Assembly: GCF_009857595.1 (NCBI RefSeq)
Contig: NZ_WWCU01000013.1
Span: forward strand, 62,001-126,000
Source: Pseudoduganella aquatica
GTDB taxonomy: Bacteria; Pseudomonadota; Gammaproteobacteria; Burkholderiales; Burkholderiaceae_D
Direction: 5' to 3'
DNA: 64,000 bases
Made by a program: the position numbers and the translations under genes. Numbering within the stretch: the first letter of the stretch is position 1; each line of letters opens with the position of its first letter. A model generated the notes under the pieces. It was not told where the DNA came from. It was given only the letters and a program-made list of their open reading frames with translations, and did no database searches. Of the stretch, positions 51,746 to 64,000 are shown piece after piece.

Positions 51746-51785
51746 GGCGGGTTACGCCGGCTTGCGCCGGCTAACCCGCCCTACG
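51746..51785. repeat. Intergenic palindromic repeat, copy 3
   Basis: GGCGGGTTA and TAACCCGCC flank CGCCGGC/GCCGGC-type inner arms, followed by CTACG. It lies ten bases after hslO and may act as its transcript end. The core is the same as at 38992 and 49133. Confidence 0.88.
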
Positions 51786-51812
51786 GGGCGCTTGGCCGCG
51801 CCCTCCCGCCTG

Positions 51813-51851
51813 ATTCATCAAATCGTCATCCTCCCGTCATGCCGCCGTCAT
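51813..51851 (+). promoter_or_regulatory. Pho-box-like array of four 11-bp direct repeats
   Basis: CGTCAT occurs at 51824, 51835 and 51846, and the weaker ATTCAT at 51813, each exactly 11 bases apart. PhoB sites are 11-bp direct repeats of CTGTCAT-type 7-mers; here the repeats read (T/C)CGTCAT. The array ends 60 bases before the receptor ATG. PhoB binding is inferred. Confidence 0.7.
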
Positions 51852-51910
51852 ACCGGCTGGTTACGCTGCGCGTCGTTTGCATTTCTCCCAATGTTTCCAA
51901 CGACAGGCTC

Positions 51911-54277
51911 ATGATGAACAAGACTCTCCTCGCTTCCGCCATCTGCATGGCATTCTCCTTCCCTGCCATGGCAGCCGAACCGGAGGCGCCGGCGGCGCCC
52001 GACAGCGGCAGCGAAATGGCCGCAGCCGTGGCCGGCCCTGTCGCCACGGTGGAAGTGGCTTCGCGAAAAACCCGCTCGTCGGTGGCGATGACGAAGAACG
52101 ACATGCAGAAAATCCTGCCCGGCATTAACCCGCTGAAGGCCTTGCAGGCGCTGCCCGGCGTGAGCTTCCAGACCGCCGACCCGTGGGGCAACAACGAACA
52201 GAACCTGTCGCTGTTCGTGCACGGTTTCAGCGGCCAGCAGCTGGGCTACACCATGGACGGCGTGCCGCTGGGCGACCAGCAGTACGGCAACTACAACGGC
52301 CTGTCGCCGCAGCGCGCCGTCATCAGCGAGAACGTGCGCAGCGTGATCCTGTCGTCCGGCGCGGGCGACCTGGCCACCGCCTCCACCAGCAACCTGGGCG
52401 GCACCATCGAGACCTTCTCCAGCGACCCGCTGGCCGCGCGCGGCGCCAGCGTGCAGCAGACCCTGGGCAGCTACCGCACCTCGCGCACCTATGCGCGCTT
52501 CGACACCGGCACCTTCGGCGGCGGCAACAGCGCCACCATCTCGGCCGCGCACCAGAAGCAGCGCGCGTGGGACTTCAACGGCAAGCAAGGCGGCGACCAG
52601 GTCAACGCCAAGTTCGTCAACCAGAGCGAAGCCGGCAAGCTGACCCTGTACTTCGCGTACTCGGACAAGATCGAGCCGAACGAGGACAGCACCGTGCACG
52701 TGGCGGGCGAAACCAGCGCGCCCTACACCCGTCCCTTCACCTACCCCGACTTCGCCTACGCGCTGAGCTACCTGTCGCCCACGGGCGGCACGCCTGCGGC
52801 GGATGGCAACAACTACCGCAACTACTACAGCGACGCGCAACGCAAGGACTACCTGGGCTACGCCAAGTTCGACTGGCGCCTGGGCGAGTCCACCACCTGG
52901 AGCAACCAGGTCTACCACCACGACGACGACGGCGTGGGCGTGGTGGCCGGTCCCATCGGCGTGGCGGGTCTGCCTACGCTGTTCGCGGTGTACTACCCGA
53001 ACCAGAACCTGAAACAAGTCTTCGGCGGCTCCGGCTACGCCACCCGCACCACCGAATACGACATCAACCGCAGCGGCTTCCTGTCCACGCTGCGCAGCGA
53101 GTTCGGCAACCACACCGTGCAGGGCGGCCTTTGGTATGAGCACAACAAGTCCTCGGCCTACCGCCGCTGGTACGCGCTGGACGTGAACAACCCTAGCTCG
53201 CCATACGACCGCCCCTCGAATCCGCTGATCACGCAATACGGCAGCACCATAGACAACAAGGTCATCCAGCTGCACCTGCAGGACGAATGGCGCATGCGCG
53301 ACGACCTGGTGCTGCAGGCCGGCTTCAAATCGAGCCTGCAGGACGCGGACGGCCAGTTCCCGGTGCAGCCCAAGCTGGGCGCCATCGCGGGCGGCTCCAA
53401 GGCGCTGCCGGTGGGCCAGATCGAAACCAAGAAATGGTTCCTGCCGCAGATCGGCGGCCGCTGGGACATCACCGCGCAGGACCAGGCCTTCTTCAACGTG
53501 CAGAAAAACATGCGCCAGTTCGTCACCTACGGCGGCGGCGGCGCGTCGCCATGGTCGCTGGCCAGCCAGCAGGCGTTCGACCTGTTCAAGTCCACCGCCA
53601 AGCCTGAAACCTCGATCACCTACGAGGCCGGCCTGCGCAGCAACCACCAGCTGGACTGGGGCATGCTCAAGGCCTTCGACGGCCAGGTCAATGTGTACCA
53701 TGTGGACTTCAAGAACCGCCTGCTGCAGATCAGCCCTACTCCGGTGATCTCGGCCATCATCGGCGGCAATCCGGTGCTGGCCAACGTGGGCAGCGTGAAA
53801 ATCGACGGCATCGACTTGTCGGGCACCCTGCACTTCGGACGCGGCTTTTCGCTGTACAACGCGCTGTCCTACAACCGCTCCACCTACGAGGACAACTACA
53901 GCAACGGCGCCACCGTGGTGCCGACCGCAGGCAAGACCGTGCCGGGCAATCCGCAGTGGATGAATAAATTCGTCGCCACCATGACGGTGGCCGACACCGA
54001 GTTCCAGCTCAGCGGAGACTACGTGGGCAAGCGCTACGCCACCTACACCAATGACCTGTCGGTGCCGAGCTACTTCCTGCTGGGCCTGGGCGTATCCGGC
54101 CAGCTGCCATTCCTGAACGGCGGCCTGGTGAAGAACGCGCGCTACCGCGTCAACGTGAGCAACCTGGCGGACCGCATGGGCAGCCTGAACGTGGTGGTGG
54201 GCGCGGCGGACAAGACCTACAACACCTTCCCTATCGCCCCGCGCCAGGCTTTCGTTACCGTGATGGCGGACTTCTGA
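51911..54277 (+). CDS. TonB-dependent receptor of a phosphate-starvation-type operon
   Basis: A 788-residue outer-membrane receptor. The signal peptide (about 1-23) ends PAMAAE. A TonB-box-like ATVEVASRK is near 47. The plug (about 60-165) has NPLKALQALPGVSFQTADPWG and GYTMDGVPLGDQQYG, and the barrel ends FVTVMADF with the terminal Phe. Its ligand is unknown. The stop overlaps the ATG of the phosphodiesterase gene by one base (TGATG), and the array of 11-bp repeats lies upstream. Together these suggest uptake of a phosphate-containing compound. ATG 51911 and 51914 are both possible starts, with CAGG nearby. Confidence 0.88.
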   Translation: MMNKTLLASAICMAFSFPAMAAEPEAPAAPDSGSEMAAAVAGPVATVEVASRKTRSSVAMTKNDMQKILPGINPLKALQALPGVSFQTADPWGNNEQNLSLFVHGFSGQQLGYTMDGVPLGDQQYGNYNGLSPQRAVISENVRSVILSSGAGDLATASTSNLGGTIETFSSDPLAARGASVQQTLGSYRTSRTYARFDTGTFGGGNSATISAAHQKQRAWDFNGKQGGDQVNAKFVNQSEAGKLTLYFAYSDKIEPNEDSTVHVAGETSAPYTRPFTYPDFAYALSYLSPTGGTPAADGNNYRNYYSDAQRKDYLGYAKFDWRLGESTTWSNQVYHHDDDGVGVVAGPIGVAGLPTLFAVYYPNQNLKQVFGGSGYATRTTEYDINRSGFLSTLRSEFGNHTVQGGLWYEHNKSSAYRRWYALDVNNPSSPYDRPSNPLITQYGSTIDNKVIQLHLQDEWRMRDDLVLQAGFKSSLQDADGQFPVQPKLGAIAGGSKALPVGQIETKKWFLPQIGGRWDITAQDQAFFNVQKNMRQFVTYGGGGASPWSLASQQAFDLFKSTAKPETSITYEAGLRSNHQLDWGMLKAFDGQVNVYHVDFKNRLLQISPTPVISAIIGGNPVLANVGSVKIDGIDLSGTLHFGRGFSLYNALSYNRSTYEDNYSNGATVVPTAGKTVPGNPQWMNKFVATMTVADTEFQLSGDYVGKRYATYTNDLSVPSYFLLGLGVSGQLPFLNGGLVKNARYRVNVSNLADRMGSLNVVVGAADKTYNTFPIAPRQAFVTVMADF

Positions 54278-55419
54278 TGGACACCATCCTCACTGCGCGC
54301 CGCCTGCTGTCGCGGCGCGGCTTTATCGGCAGTGTGGCCGCCGCCGGCGGCAGCGCGCTGCTGGCGCCCGCAGCCTTTGCCGCCGGCGGTGCGGGCGCAG
54401 GCGGCGGCGTGAAGCCGCTGGTGTTCGCCCATCGCGGCGCGAGCGCGCTGCGGCCGGAGCACACGCTGGCGTCCTACGCCAAAGCGATTGCGGACGGCGC
54501 GGACTACGTGGAGCCGGACCTGGTCTGCACCAGGGACGGCATTCTGGTGGCGCGCCACGACGCCTTCCTGAACGAGACCACCGACGTGGCCAGGCGCCCC
54601 GAATTCGCCAGCCGCCGCGCGCGCAAGACCATCGATGGCCAGACGCATGAGGGCTGGTTCGTGGACGACTTTACGCTGGCCGAGATCAAGACGCTGCGCG
54701 CCGTCGAGCGCATCCCCGAATCGCGCCCCGGCAGCGCGCAGTTCGACGGCATGTTCCAGGTGGTGACGTTCGAGGAGATCATCGACTTCGTGGCGGCGCA
54801 ATCGGCCGCTGCCGGCCGCGTGATCGGCCTGGTGCCCGAGCTGAAAAGTTCTGCCTACTTTGCCAGCGCGGGGCTGCCGCTGGAAGACCGTTTCTTCGCC
54901 ACGCTGGCCGCGCACGACTACACGCGCCGCCATCCGGTGGAGATCCAGTCTTTCGAAGTGGCCAATCTGAAGTATGTGCGCGACAAGCTGGGACGCCGCG
55001 CCAACATCCGCCTGATGCAGCTGGTGGGCGCCCCCACGCAGCGTCCGGCGGACGTGGCGGCGGCCAACGGCGCCCTTACCTACGGGCAGATGTGCACGCC
55101 CGCCGGGTTGAAGGCGATCGCCGCGTATGCGGATGTGGTGGCGCCGCCGACGCGCATGCTGATACCGCTGAAGCAGGATGGTTTCCTGGCCGAGCCGACT
55201 TCGCTGGCGGCCGATGGCCGCGCAGCGGGCCTGCGCGTGGAGACATGGACCTTCCGTCCGGAGAACCGCTTCCTGGCCGCAGACTTCCGCAGCAGCGCAG
55301 GCGAGCATGCGCGCAATCCGGCCGGTTCGGTGGCCGAGATCAAGCGCTATCTGAAGCTGGAGCTGGACGGGTTCTTCACCGACGACCCGGCACTGGGCAG
55401 GGCCGCCGTCGACGGCTGA
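54277..55419 (+). CDS. Tat-exported glycerophosphodiester phosphodiesterase
   Basis: A 380-residue GDPD of the GlpQ type. The N-terminus has a twin-arginine signal (SRRGFIGSVAAAGGSALL), followed by the catalytic domain: VFAHRGASALRPEHT with His52 and His63, and YVEPDLVCTRDG, GLVPELKSS, and FTDDPA towards the end. It hydrolyses glycerophosphodiesters to glycerol-3-phosphate and an alcohol in the periplasm. It is co-translated with the receptor upstream. The usual length for periplasmic GlpQ is about 355, so it is near normal. Confidence 0.93.
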   Translation: MDTILTARRLLSRRGFIGSVAAAGGSALLAPAAFAAGGAGAGGGVKPLVFAHRGASALRPEHTLASYAKAIADGADYVEPDLVCTRDGILVARHDAFLNETTDVARRPEFASRRARKTIDGQTHEGWFVDDFTLAEIKTLRAVERIPESRPGSAQFDGMFQVVTFEEIIDFVAAQSAAAGRVIGLVPELKSSAYFASAGLPLEDRFFATLAAHDYTRRHPVEIQSFEVANLKYVRDKLGRRANIRLMQLVGAPTQRPADVAAANGALTYGQMCTPAGLKAIAAYADVVAPPTRMLIPLKQDGFLAEPTSLAADGRAAGLRVETWTFRPENRFLAADFRSSAGEHARNPAGSVAEIKRYLKLELDGFFTDDPALGRAAVDG

Positions 55420-55434
55420 GCAACGGCGGCAGGC

Positions 55435-56601
55435 TCAGGCCTTGGGCAGATTGCTCGTCAAATCCACCCAGGTCTGCGGCTGCGGCTTGGCGCGCTCGCG
55501 CACGCCAAAGAAGGTCACCACCAGCTCGCCGTTCTTGTCGAAAAACTCCACCGACGTCACGCCCGCGCGCTGTACCACGTAGCCGCTGTTGAAGGCCGTC
55601 TCGCGCAGGTGCAGGTTGAAGTCCGGGTCCAGCACGTTGTACCAGTCGCCGCTGGCGGCGGTCTTTTCAATCACGCCGCTGAAAATCTGCGTCACCGAAC
55701 CATTGCCCAGGAAAGCCATGATGGGCAGCTTCCGCCGGGCCGATTCGTCCAGCAGATTGCGCACCGCTTTCGGCGACACACGCTGCACCGCACCCTCGGG
55801 CGCCAGACGCATGGCCTGTTCGCGCGAGATGCCGAACTCGCCCAGCAGGCGGCTGAACTGGTGCACGTCCGTCATCTCCTTCCAGGCCAGCTGGAACTCT
55901 TTCACGTCCACTGCGCTGTCGGCCTTCTCCACCGGCTTCGGCGCCGCCGCCAGCACCTTCAGCGCGGCGTTCTGGTCGGCTGCGCGGAAGTCGGCCACCA
56001 GCTTGTCGAAGATGCCGACTGCCGCTTCGTTCTTCAGGTACAGCTTGTGCACGGCGTTGCCGTTCTCGTCGAAGAACTGCAGGCTGCGCGAGGTCTGGCC
56101 GTCGCGGCCGGGCTGTTCCACGGCGAAGGCGTGCTTCCAGTTGGCGAAGTTGAAGCGCAGGTCGATCTCGCCGCCCAGGTAGCCGCCGGCGATGTTGCGC
56201 ATGCGTGCTTCGCGCTCGGGATCGCCGGGCGCGCCCGCCGCCGTCTGCGCGGCAGCCGCGTCCTGCTCGATGCGGGTGGCGATGCCGGTGCGTTCCAGCA
56301 CGCCGTTTTCATTGCGCGTCAGGGCCAGCACTTTGCCCAGGTCCAGCGCGCGGCGCATGATTTCGCGCGGCGCGTTGCCGTCATTCTTGAGCAGCGTGGC
56401 GGTCTTGCCGATGCTGGTGGCCAGCAGTTCGGCTTCGGACACGTTGAGCGCGCGCGCGGCGTCGCGTATCTGCAGCTTGGGCTGTTCGGCGCGCAGCTTT
56501 TCCCAGCGCTGGGCCAGGGCGGCGTCCGCCGCCATGGCGGGCATGGCGCCGAACACGAGGGCGCTCGCAAGCGCCAGGGCATAACGGTGATGATGCTTCA
56601 T
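55435..56601 (-). CDS. HmuS/HemS-family heme protein with an export signal
   Basis: A 388-residue protein whose body matches HmuS/ChuS/HemS, heme-binding or heme-degrading proteins with two similar halves (about 27-195 and 210-385). Features are RWEKLRAEQPKLQIRDAARA near 32 and the second half's AWKEMTDVHQFSRLLGEFG, with VRNLLDESARRKLPIMAFLG. Unusually, the N-terminus (1-25) is a Sec signal: KHHHRYALALASALVFGAM with a cleavage site after AMA. HmuS relatives are cytoplasmic. The gene starts 13 bases after the heme receptor gene and uses GGAG. Role: heme binding or delivery in the periplasm is the simplest idea. Confidence 0.85.
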   Translation of the reverse strand: MKHHHRYALALASALVFGAMPAMAADAALAQRWEKLRAEQPKLQIRDAARALNVSEAELLATSIGKTATLLKNDGNAPREIMRRALDLGKVLALTRNENGVLERTGIATRIEQDAAAAQTAAGAPGDPEREARMRNIAGGYLGGEIDLRFNFANWKHAFAVEQPGRDGQTSRSLQFFDENGNAVHKLYLKNEAAVGIFDKLVADFRAADQNAALKVLAAAPKPVEKADSAVDVKEFQLAWKEMTDVHQFSRLLGEFGISREQAMRLAPEGAVQRVSPKAVRNLLDESARRKLPIMAFLGNGSVTQIFSGVIEKTAASGDWYNVLDPDFNLHLRETAFNSGYVVQRAGVTSVEFFDKNGELVVTFFGVRERAKPQPQTWVDLTSNLPKA

Positions 56602-56614
56602 ATGGTCTCCAGTA

Positions 56615-58885
56615 TCAGTACATCAGTTTAAAGGTAACGGCGTAATTGCGTCCGGTTTTCACCTGGCGTTCGATGTCGGCCAGCGCGGTGGCGGTGGTGC
56701 CCGCCGCCAGCGTGCGCGCGGAGGCGTAGTCCCAGTACTTCTTGTCGCCCAGGTTGTAGGCGCCGGCGCTGATCACGGCGTTCTTGCCGAGGTTGAAGTA
56801 GGCGGCCAGGTCCACCACGGTGGACGCGGGCACGGCGAACAGCACGGTGGTGGCGCCGCTCACCACGTCCGGCTTGGCCTGCTTGGCGCGCGCATGCACG
56901 GTGGTCAGGGAGACGCCGCCGCGCTGGCCGGGATCGTCCCAGGCCAGGGTGGCGCTGCCTTTGTAGGGCAGCACGGTGGCGAGGTCGCCCTTCTTGCCGG
57001 TCCTGTCGTTGGTGGTGGTGCCGCGCGAGCCGCCCGCCGCCACTGCCACGCTGGCGCCTTGCAAGGGCGCGGACCACTGCCCCAGGTCGAAGCGGCTGCT
57101 CATTTCCACGCCCCAGATGCCCGCGCGCGCCACGTTCTCGGGACGGAACAGGCCCTGGCTCAGGGTCGGGTAGTTGACCGGGTCGGCCGGCTGCGCCACG
57201 TATTCGATGAAGTTGCGGTAGGCGGTGTGGAAGGCCGAGGCGCTGAACTGGACGCCCTTGCGCGGCTCGCCCTTCACACCAAGCTCGACCGCGTTGCTGG
57301 TTTCCTTTTCCAGCTTGGCGTTGCCCAGCACGCCGTAACCCTGGCCTGCCCCGGTGTAGCTGAAGGAGTCGTAGGTGCTGGTGCGGTCGGCGCCGCTGGG
57401 CATGCGCGCGCCGCGCTTGAAGCTGGCGTAGGCGTTGAAACTGGGCGTCAGCTCGACCGACAGGCCCAGGCTGGGCGCCAGGTAGCTGTCGCTGTCGTCC
57501 TTGAGTTCCTTGGCGGCGGACGGCAAGGCGATGAGGTAGTTTTCCAGGTTCTTGGGGCTCAGCTTGCGGTGCTCGAAGCGCAGACCGGGCGTCAGCGTAG
57601 CGTTGTGGCCGGCCAGCGCGAAGGCGATGTCGCCGCGCGCATAGGCCGCGAACTTGAGCGTGTCCATGTCCGCCATGCGGTTCTTTTGCGTGAGCTGGTG
57701 GGTGGTGGTGCCCACCACCAGCCTGTCTTCTTTCCACGGACGGCGGGTTTCCAGGCCTTCCAGCGTGAAGCCGTAGTTCAGCAGCGTGGCCGCGTTGAGC
57801 TGCTTGCCCGCGTCGCTGGCGATGCCGACGCTCTTGTTGTACAGGCCGGTGGAAATGTCGCGCGTGTAGGGGCGGCCGCCGGTGATGTAGGGCGCGTGGG
57901 TGTTGTCTTCCACTTTCGCGTCCTGCACGTAGAGGCGGGTGTCGATGCTGTCGAACAGCAAGCCGGCCGCGGCGGTGTAGCCGTGGTCGAGGCTGACGCG
58001 CGTGCGGCGCGTGGTGGAGGCCTGCTGGGAACCTTCCGGATAGAGCGACAGCTGCTTGTTCTTGATCTCGCGGTCGTGCCCGGACTTGAAGGCGTCCACG
58101 GTGAAGCCCAGCTTGTGGCCGGCCACCGGCGCCCAGCTGAATTTGCCGAGCAAGGCGTCCGACGACCAGTCGTCCGGGTTGAGCACGGCACTGCCCTTGC
58201 TGTCCAGTTGCTGGCCGTCGCGGTGCACCAGCACGGCCAGGGCCTGCAATGCGCCAAAGCCTGCGGCGCCGGTGAGCGCGTGCATCCTGGCCTTGTCGCC
58301 AGAGGTGTAGCCGAATTTGTATTCGGCGTAGCTGTTGCGGGTGGCGCTCAGGTAGTCTTCCGGCGACTTGGTGACGAAGGACACGCTGCCGCCCAGGCCG
58401 GGCGTGCCCGCCCCCGCCGCCGAGGTGCCGGAGCCGATGCGCACTTCGCGGAAGATTTCCGGGTCGAAGTAGTCGCGGCCCACGCCGAAGCTGTTCAGAG
58501 TGTTGCCGTCCGGCTTGGGCGCGGCGTCGGGCAGCGAGATGCCGTCCAGGTCCAGGCTCACGCGGTTGCCTTCCACGCCACGGATATTGAAGCCGGTGTT
58601 GCCCGCGCCGTCCCAGATATTGCCGGAGCCGATGCCGGCCGCCGGCACGCTGATGAGCGGCTCGTAGCGCGCCATATTGGCCATGTCGGTGGCGTTGCGT
58701 TTGTTCAGCTCGGCGCTGCCGATGACGGTGGTGGTGCCGGTCCTGGACGGCGCGTCCTCGCGCTGGGCGGTGACCAGGATTTCGTTCAGTTGGGTGGTTT
58801 GGGCGATTGCCGGTGCGGCGGGCACGGCGAATGCGGTCAGCAGCAGCGCGGCAAGGCGCCGCTGTCGCGGGTGGTTGGCAGCCAT
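56615..58885 (-). CDS. TonB-dependent heme/hemoglobin receptor
   Basis: A 756-residue receptor. The signal peptide (about 10-29) ends PAIAQT; the TonB-box-like EILVTAQRE is near 34. The plug has NIRGVEGNRVSLDLDGISLP typical of TonB-dependent hemoglobin/transferrin/lactoferrin receptors. The barrel ends NYAVTFKLMY; a terminal Tyr replaces the usual Phe. A Fur box lies 69 bases before the ATG. The HmuS-like gene follows at 13 bases, so the two form an iron-controlled heme operon. ATG 58885 is chosen with GGAA nearby. Confidence 0.9.
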   Translation of the reverse strand: MAANHPRQRRLAALLLTAFAVPAAPAIAQTTQLNEILVTAQREDAPSRTGTTTVIGSAELNKRNATDMANMARYEPLISVPAAGIGSGNIWDGAGNTGFNIRGVEGNRVSLDLDGISLPDAAPKPDGNTLNSFGVGRDYFDPEIFREVRIGSGTSAAGAGTPGLGGSVSFVTKSPEDYLSATRNSYAEYKFGYTSGDKARMHALTGAAGFGALQALAVLVHRDGQQLDSKGSAVLNPDDWSSDALLGKFSWAPVAGHKLGFTVDAFKSGHDREIKNKQLSLYPEGSQQASTTRRTRVSLDHGYTAAAGLLFDSIDTRLYVQDAKVEDNTHAPYITGGRPYTRDISTGLYNKSVGIASDAGKQLNAATLLNYGFTLEGLETRRPWKEDRLVVGTTTHQLTQKNRMADMDTLKFAAYARGDIAFALAGHNATLTPGLRFEHRKLSPKNLENYLIALPSAAKELKDDSDSYLAPSLGLSVELTPSFNAYASFKRGARMPSGADRTSTYDSFSYTGAGQGYGVLGNAKLEKETSNAVELGVKGEPRKGVQFSASAFHTAYRNFIEYVAQPADPVNYPTLSQGLFRPENVARAGIWGVEMSSRFDLGQWSAPLQGASVAVAAGGSRGTTTNDRTGKKGDLATVLPYKGSATLAWDDPGQRGGVSLTTVHARAKQAKPDVVSGATTVLFAVPASTVVDLAAYFNLGKNAVISAGAYNLGDKKYWDYASARTLAAGTTATALADIERQVKTGRNYAVTFKLMY

Positions 58886-58953
58886 AGGATTCCAGATCGG
58901 GAGAGGTTTAAGGCTGGCTCTCCTTGTGGATATCGCTGGCAACGGCGCATATT

Positions 58954-58972
58954 AACAAGAATGATTCTTATT
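58954..58972. promoter_or_regulatory. Fur box upstream of the heme receptor gene
   Basis: AACAAGAATGATTCTTATT contains AAGAAT and ATTCTT arms about a central G and fits a Fur site on the minus strand (AATAAGAATCATTCTTGTT). It precedes the receptor ATG by 69 bases. Confidence 0.8.
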
Positions 58973-58990
58973 TACAAGTACGCGTAATGT

Positions 58991-59311
58991 TTATGGATTG
59001 GGCGTAGCGGCTGCGGCTTGAGGTTGCGGCTGGGCCTGGCCCTTGCCGAGGATCTGGATGTAGATTTCGTTCTGCTTGATCATGCTCAGCTCGAAGCGGG
59101 CACGTTCTTCGACGGCGCCGGTGCCGTCCTTGAGGTCGCGCACTTCGGAATCGAGTTTGGCGTTGCGGCTTTTCAGCTCGTCGTTCTTCTTCTGGGCCAC
59201 CGCCACCTGGCTTTCCAGGTCGGCGACACGCAGCCAGCCGCCTTTCCCCAGCCAGAGCGGGTACTGTATCAGCAGCAGCAGCGCTGCCAGTGCAAGGGTA
59301 ATCAAACGCAT
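58991..59311 (-). CDS. ftsB: Cell division protein FtsB
   Basis: A 106-residue bitopic membrane protein. One N-terminal helix (about 2-20, [19 protein letters not shown]) is followed by a periplasmic coiled coil (about 32-65, [19 protein letters not shown]) and the [20 protein letters not shown] stretch typical of FtsB. It joins FtsL and FtsQ in the divisome. It lies 43 bases after eno on the same strand, as in most beta- and gamma-proteobacteria. The C-terminal 12 residues are Gln/Ala/Pro-rich. Confidence 0.95.
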   Translation of the reverse strand: MRLITLALAALLLLIQYPLWLGKGGWLRVADLESQVAVAQKKNDELKSRNAKLDSEVRDLKDGTGAVEERARFELSMIKQNEIYIQILGKGQAQPQPQAAAATPNP

Positions 59312-59354
59312 AGGGAAAAGCCGGCCAGGCAAGCGCCCGGCCGGCGTGGTGCTA

Positions 59355-60778
<1,424 letters not shown>

Positions 60779-60813
60779 CCGGTAACTCATGATTCTGTAT
60801 GCTCAGTGATAAC

Positions 60814-63380
<2,567 letters not shown>

Positions 63381-63563
63381 TTATAGCGCAAATTGCGCGA
63401 TTCTTCATCAGTACGGCTGCAAATAGCCCGAACGCCCGCTCTATTCCTCAGTCTCGGCTGATAAAAACGGCAAGATTGCATACTGTGTTGGACAGCGTAC
63501 AGAGCCGCCGACAGGCAGGCCGCAAAATGGGTTTTCAATGACATTTCCACAACGGAGGACGAC

Positions 63564-63965
63564 ATGAGCTACGAAGAACGCGATGCCTACGGCATGTATG
63601 TAGACCGGGGCCACAAGGGCCCAGGTCCTGAACTGATGGGCGCCGACACGCTGATCGGCGACCACGTGCACAATCTGCAAAACGAGCACCTGGGCGAGAT
63701 CAAGGAAATCATGCTGGACATGCGCTCGGGCAAAATCGCCTACGCGGTGATGGCCAGCGGCGGCGTGTTCACGCTGGGCGAGCGGCTGTTCGCCGTGCCC
63801 TGGGAGGCACTGACGCTGGACACGGTGAACAAGCGCTTCACGCTCAACATCGACAAGGACCGCATCGACAACGCGCCCGGCTTCGACACCGAGCACTGGC
63901 CCAATATGGCCAACCAGGCCTGGGCTGCCGAGATCCACAACTATTACGGCACCAGCGCCCGCTAG
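63564..63965 (+). CDS. PRC-barrel domain protein
   Basis: A 133-residue soluble protein with one PRC-barrel (about 27-100, MGADTLIGDHVHNLQNEHLG and KIAYAVMASGGVFTLGERLFAVPW). The C-terminal tail (105-133) is aromatic and acidic. PRC-barrels occur in photosynthetic reaction centres and the ribosome factor RimM, and in stress proteins of this size. The specific role is unknown. The ATG has CGGAGGA upstream. It is divergent from pyrG. Confidence 0.9.
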   Translation: MSYEERDAYGMYVDRGHKGPGPELMGADTLIGDHVHNLQNEHLGEIKEIMLDMRSGKIAYAVMASGGVFTLGERLFAVPWEALTLDTVNKRFTLNIDKDRIDNAPGFDTEHWPNMANQAWAAEIHNYYGTSAR

Positions 63966-64000
63966 ATCTTAGCCGCCGCCGTACCAGGCAAGCCTGCTTT

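Overview
The window is high-GC chromosomal DNA from a betaproteobacterium. Gene order and protein types point to Oxalobacteraceae (Massilia, Janthinobacterium or Duganella type): leuC-entericidin-leuD, pyrG-kdsA-eno-ftsB, bamC-dapA-methyltransferase-trpS-M50-yciO, several large TonB-dependent receptors and RoxA. The genus is inferred, not proven. I see no rRNA, tRNA, CRISPR array, insertion sequence or prophage. Coding density is high, and long antisense open frames are common because of base composition.

Layout. 1-4660: start of leuD, an entericidin, leuC and a cheZ-cheA pair with its own promoter, all on minus. 4846-7167: a sensory and regulatory block on plus (universal stress protein behind a perfect FNR box, a NarL-type response regulator, an FNR-like regulator). 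7226-9165: a Fur-box-led group with hemP, an unknown 111-residue protein and a DUF2325 protein. 9175-11928: a 917-residue TonB-dependent receptor. 12212-16782: a Fur-controlled minus-strand operon of PepSY membrane protein, DUF2271 protein, DUF4198 protein, ApbE flavin transferase and membrane-anchored flavoreductase. 16845-17326: a KGG-motif stress protein. 17445-24952: a DNA repair operon (recQ, exonuclease, ATP-dependent ligase, Lhr-type helicase, PdeM phosphoesterase). 25054-27603: a hybrid histidine kinase. 27781-35202: an accessory stretch with MsrC, three DUF29 paralogues of identical length (one broken by a stop codon), an HDOD protein, two orphan solute-binding proteins, an alpha/beta hydrolase, fdhD and a bestrophin. 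35293-41868: mutS and a secreted partner, slyD, roxA, and an alanine-rich lipoprotein. 42001-49084: bamC, dapA, a methyltransferase, trpS, an M50 protease, yciO, htpX and a PHP phosphatase. 49197-51735: a hydrolase, a gamma carbonic anhydrase and hslO. 51813-55419: a TonB-dependent receptor plus Tat-exported glycerophosphodiesterase behind four 11-bp Pho-box-like repeats. 55435-58973: a Fur-box-led heme receptor with an HmuS-family protein that carries an export signal. 58991-63341: ftsB, eno, kdsA, pyrG. 63564-63965: a PRC-barrel protein.

Themes. Iron and heme are represented three times (hemP group, flavin operon, heme receptor), each behind a Fur-box-like sequence. The flavin operon is the best candidate for a poorly described system: its DUF2271 protein holds DGVSGAT, the type of motif that ApbE loads with FMN, and the operon also supplies the transferase, a membrane flavoreductase and a PepSY membrane protein. 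Together they could move electrons across the inner membrane under iron limitation. Other points of note are the exported HmuS-like protein, the Pho-box receptor/phosphodiesterase pair, the DUF29 family with its pseudogene, three genes whose -10 boxes sit so close to the ATG that leaderless transcripts are likely, and a three-copy intergenic palindrome.
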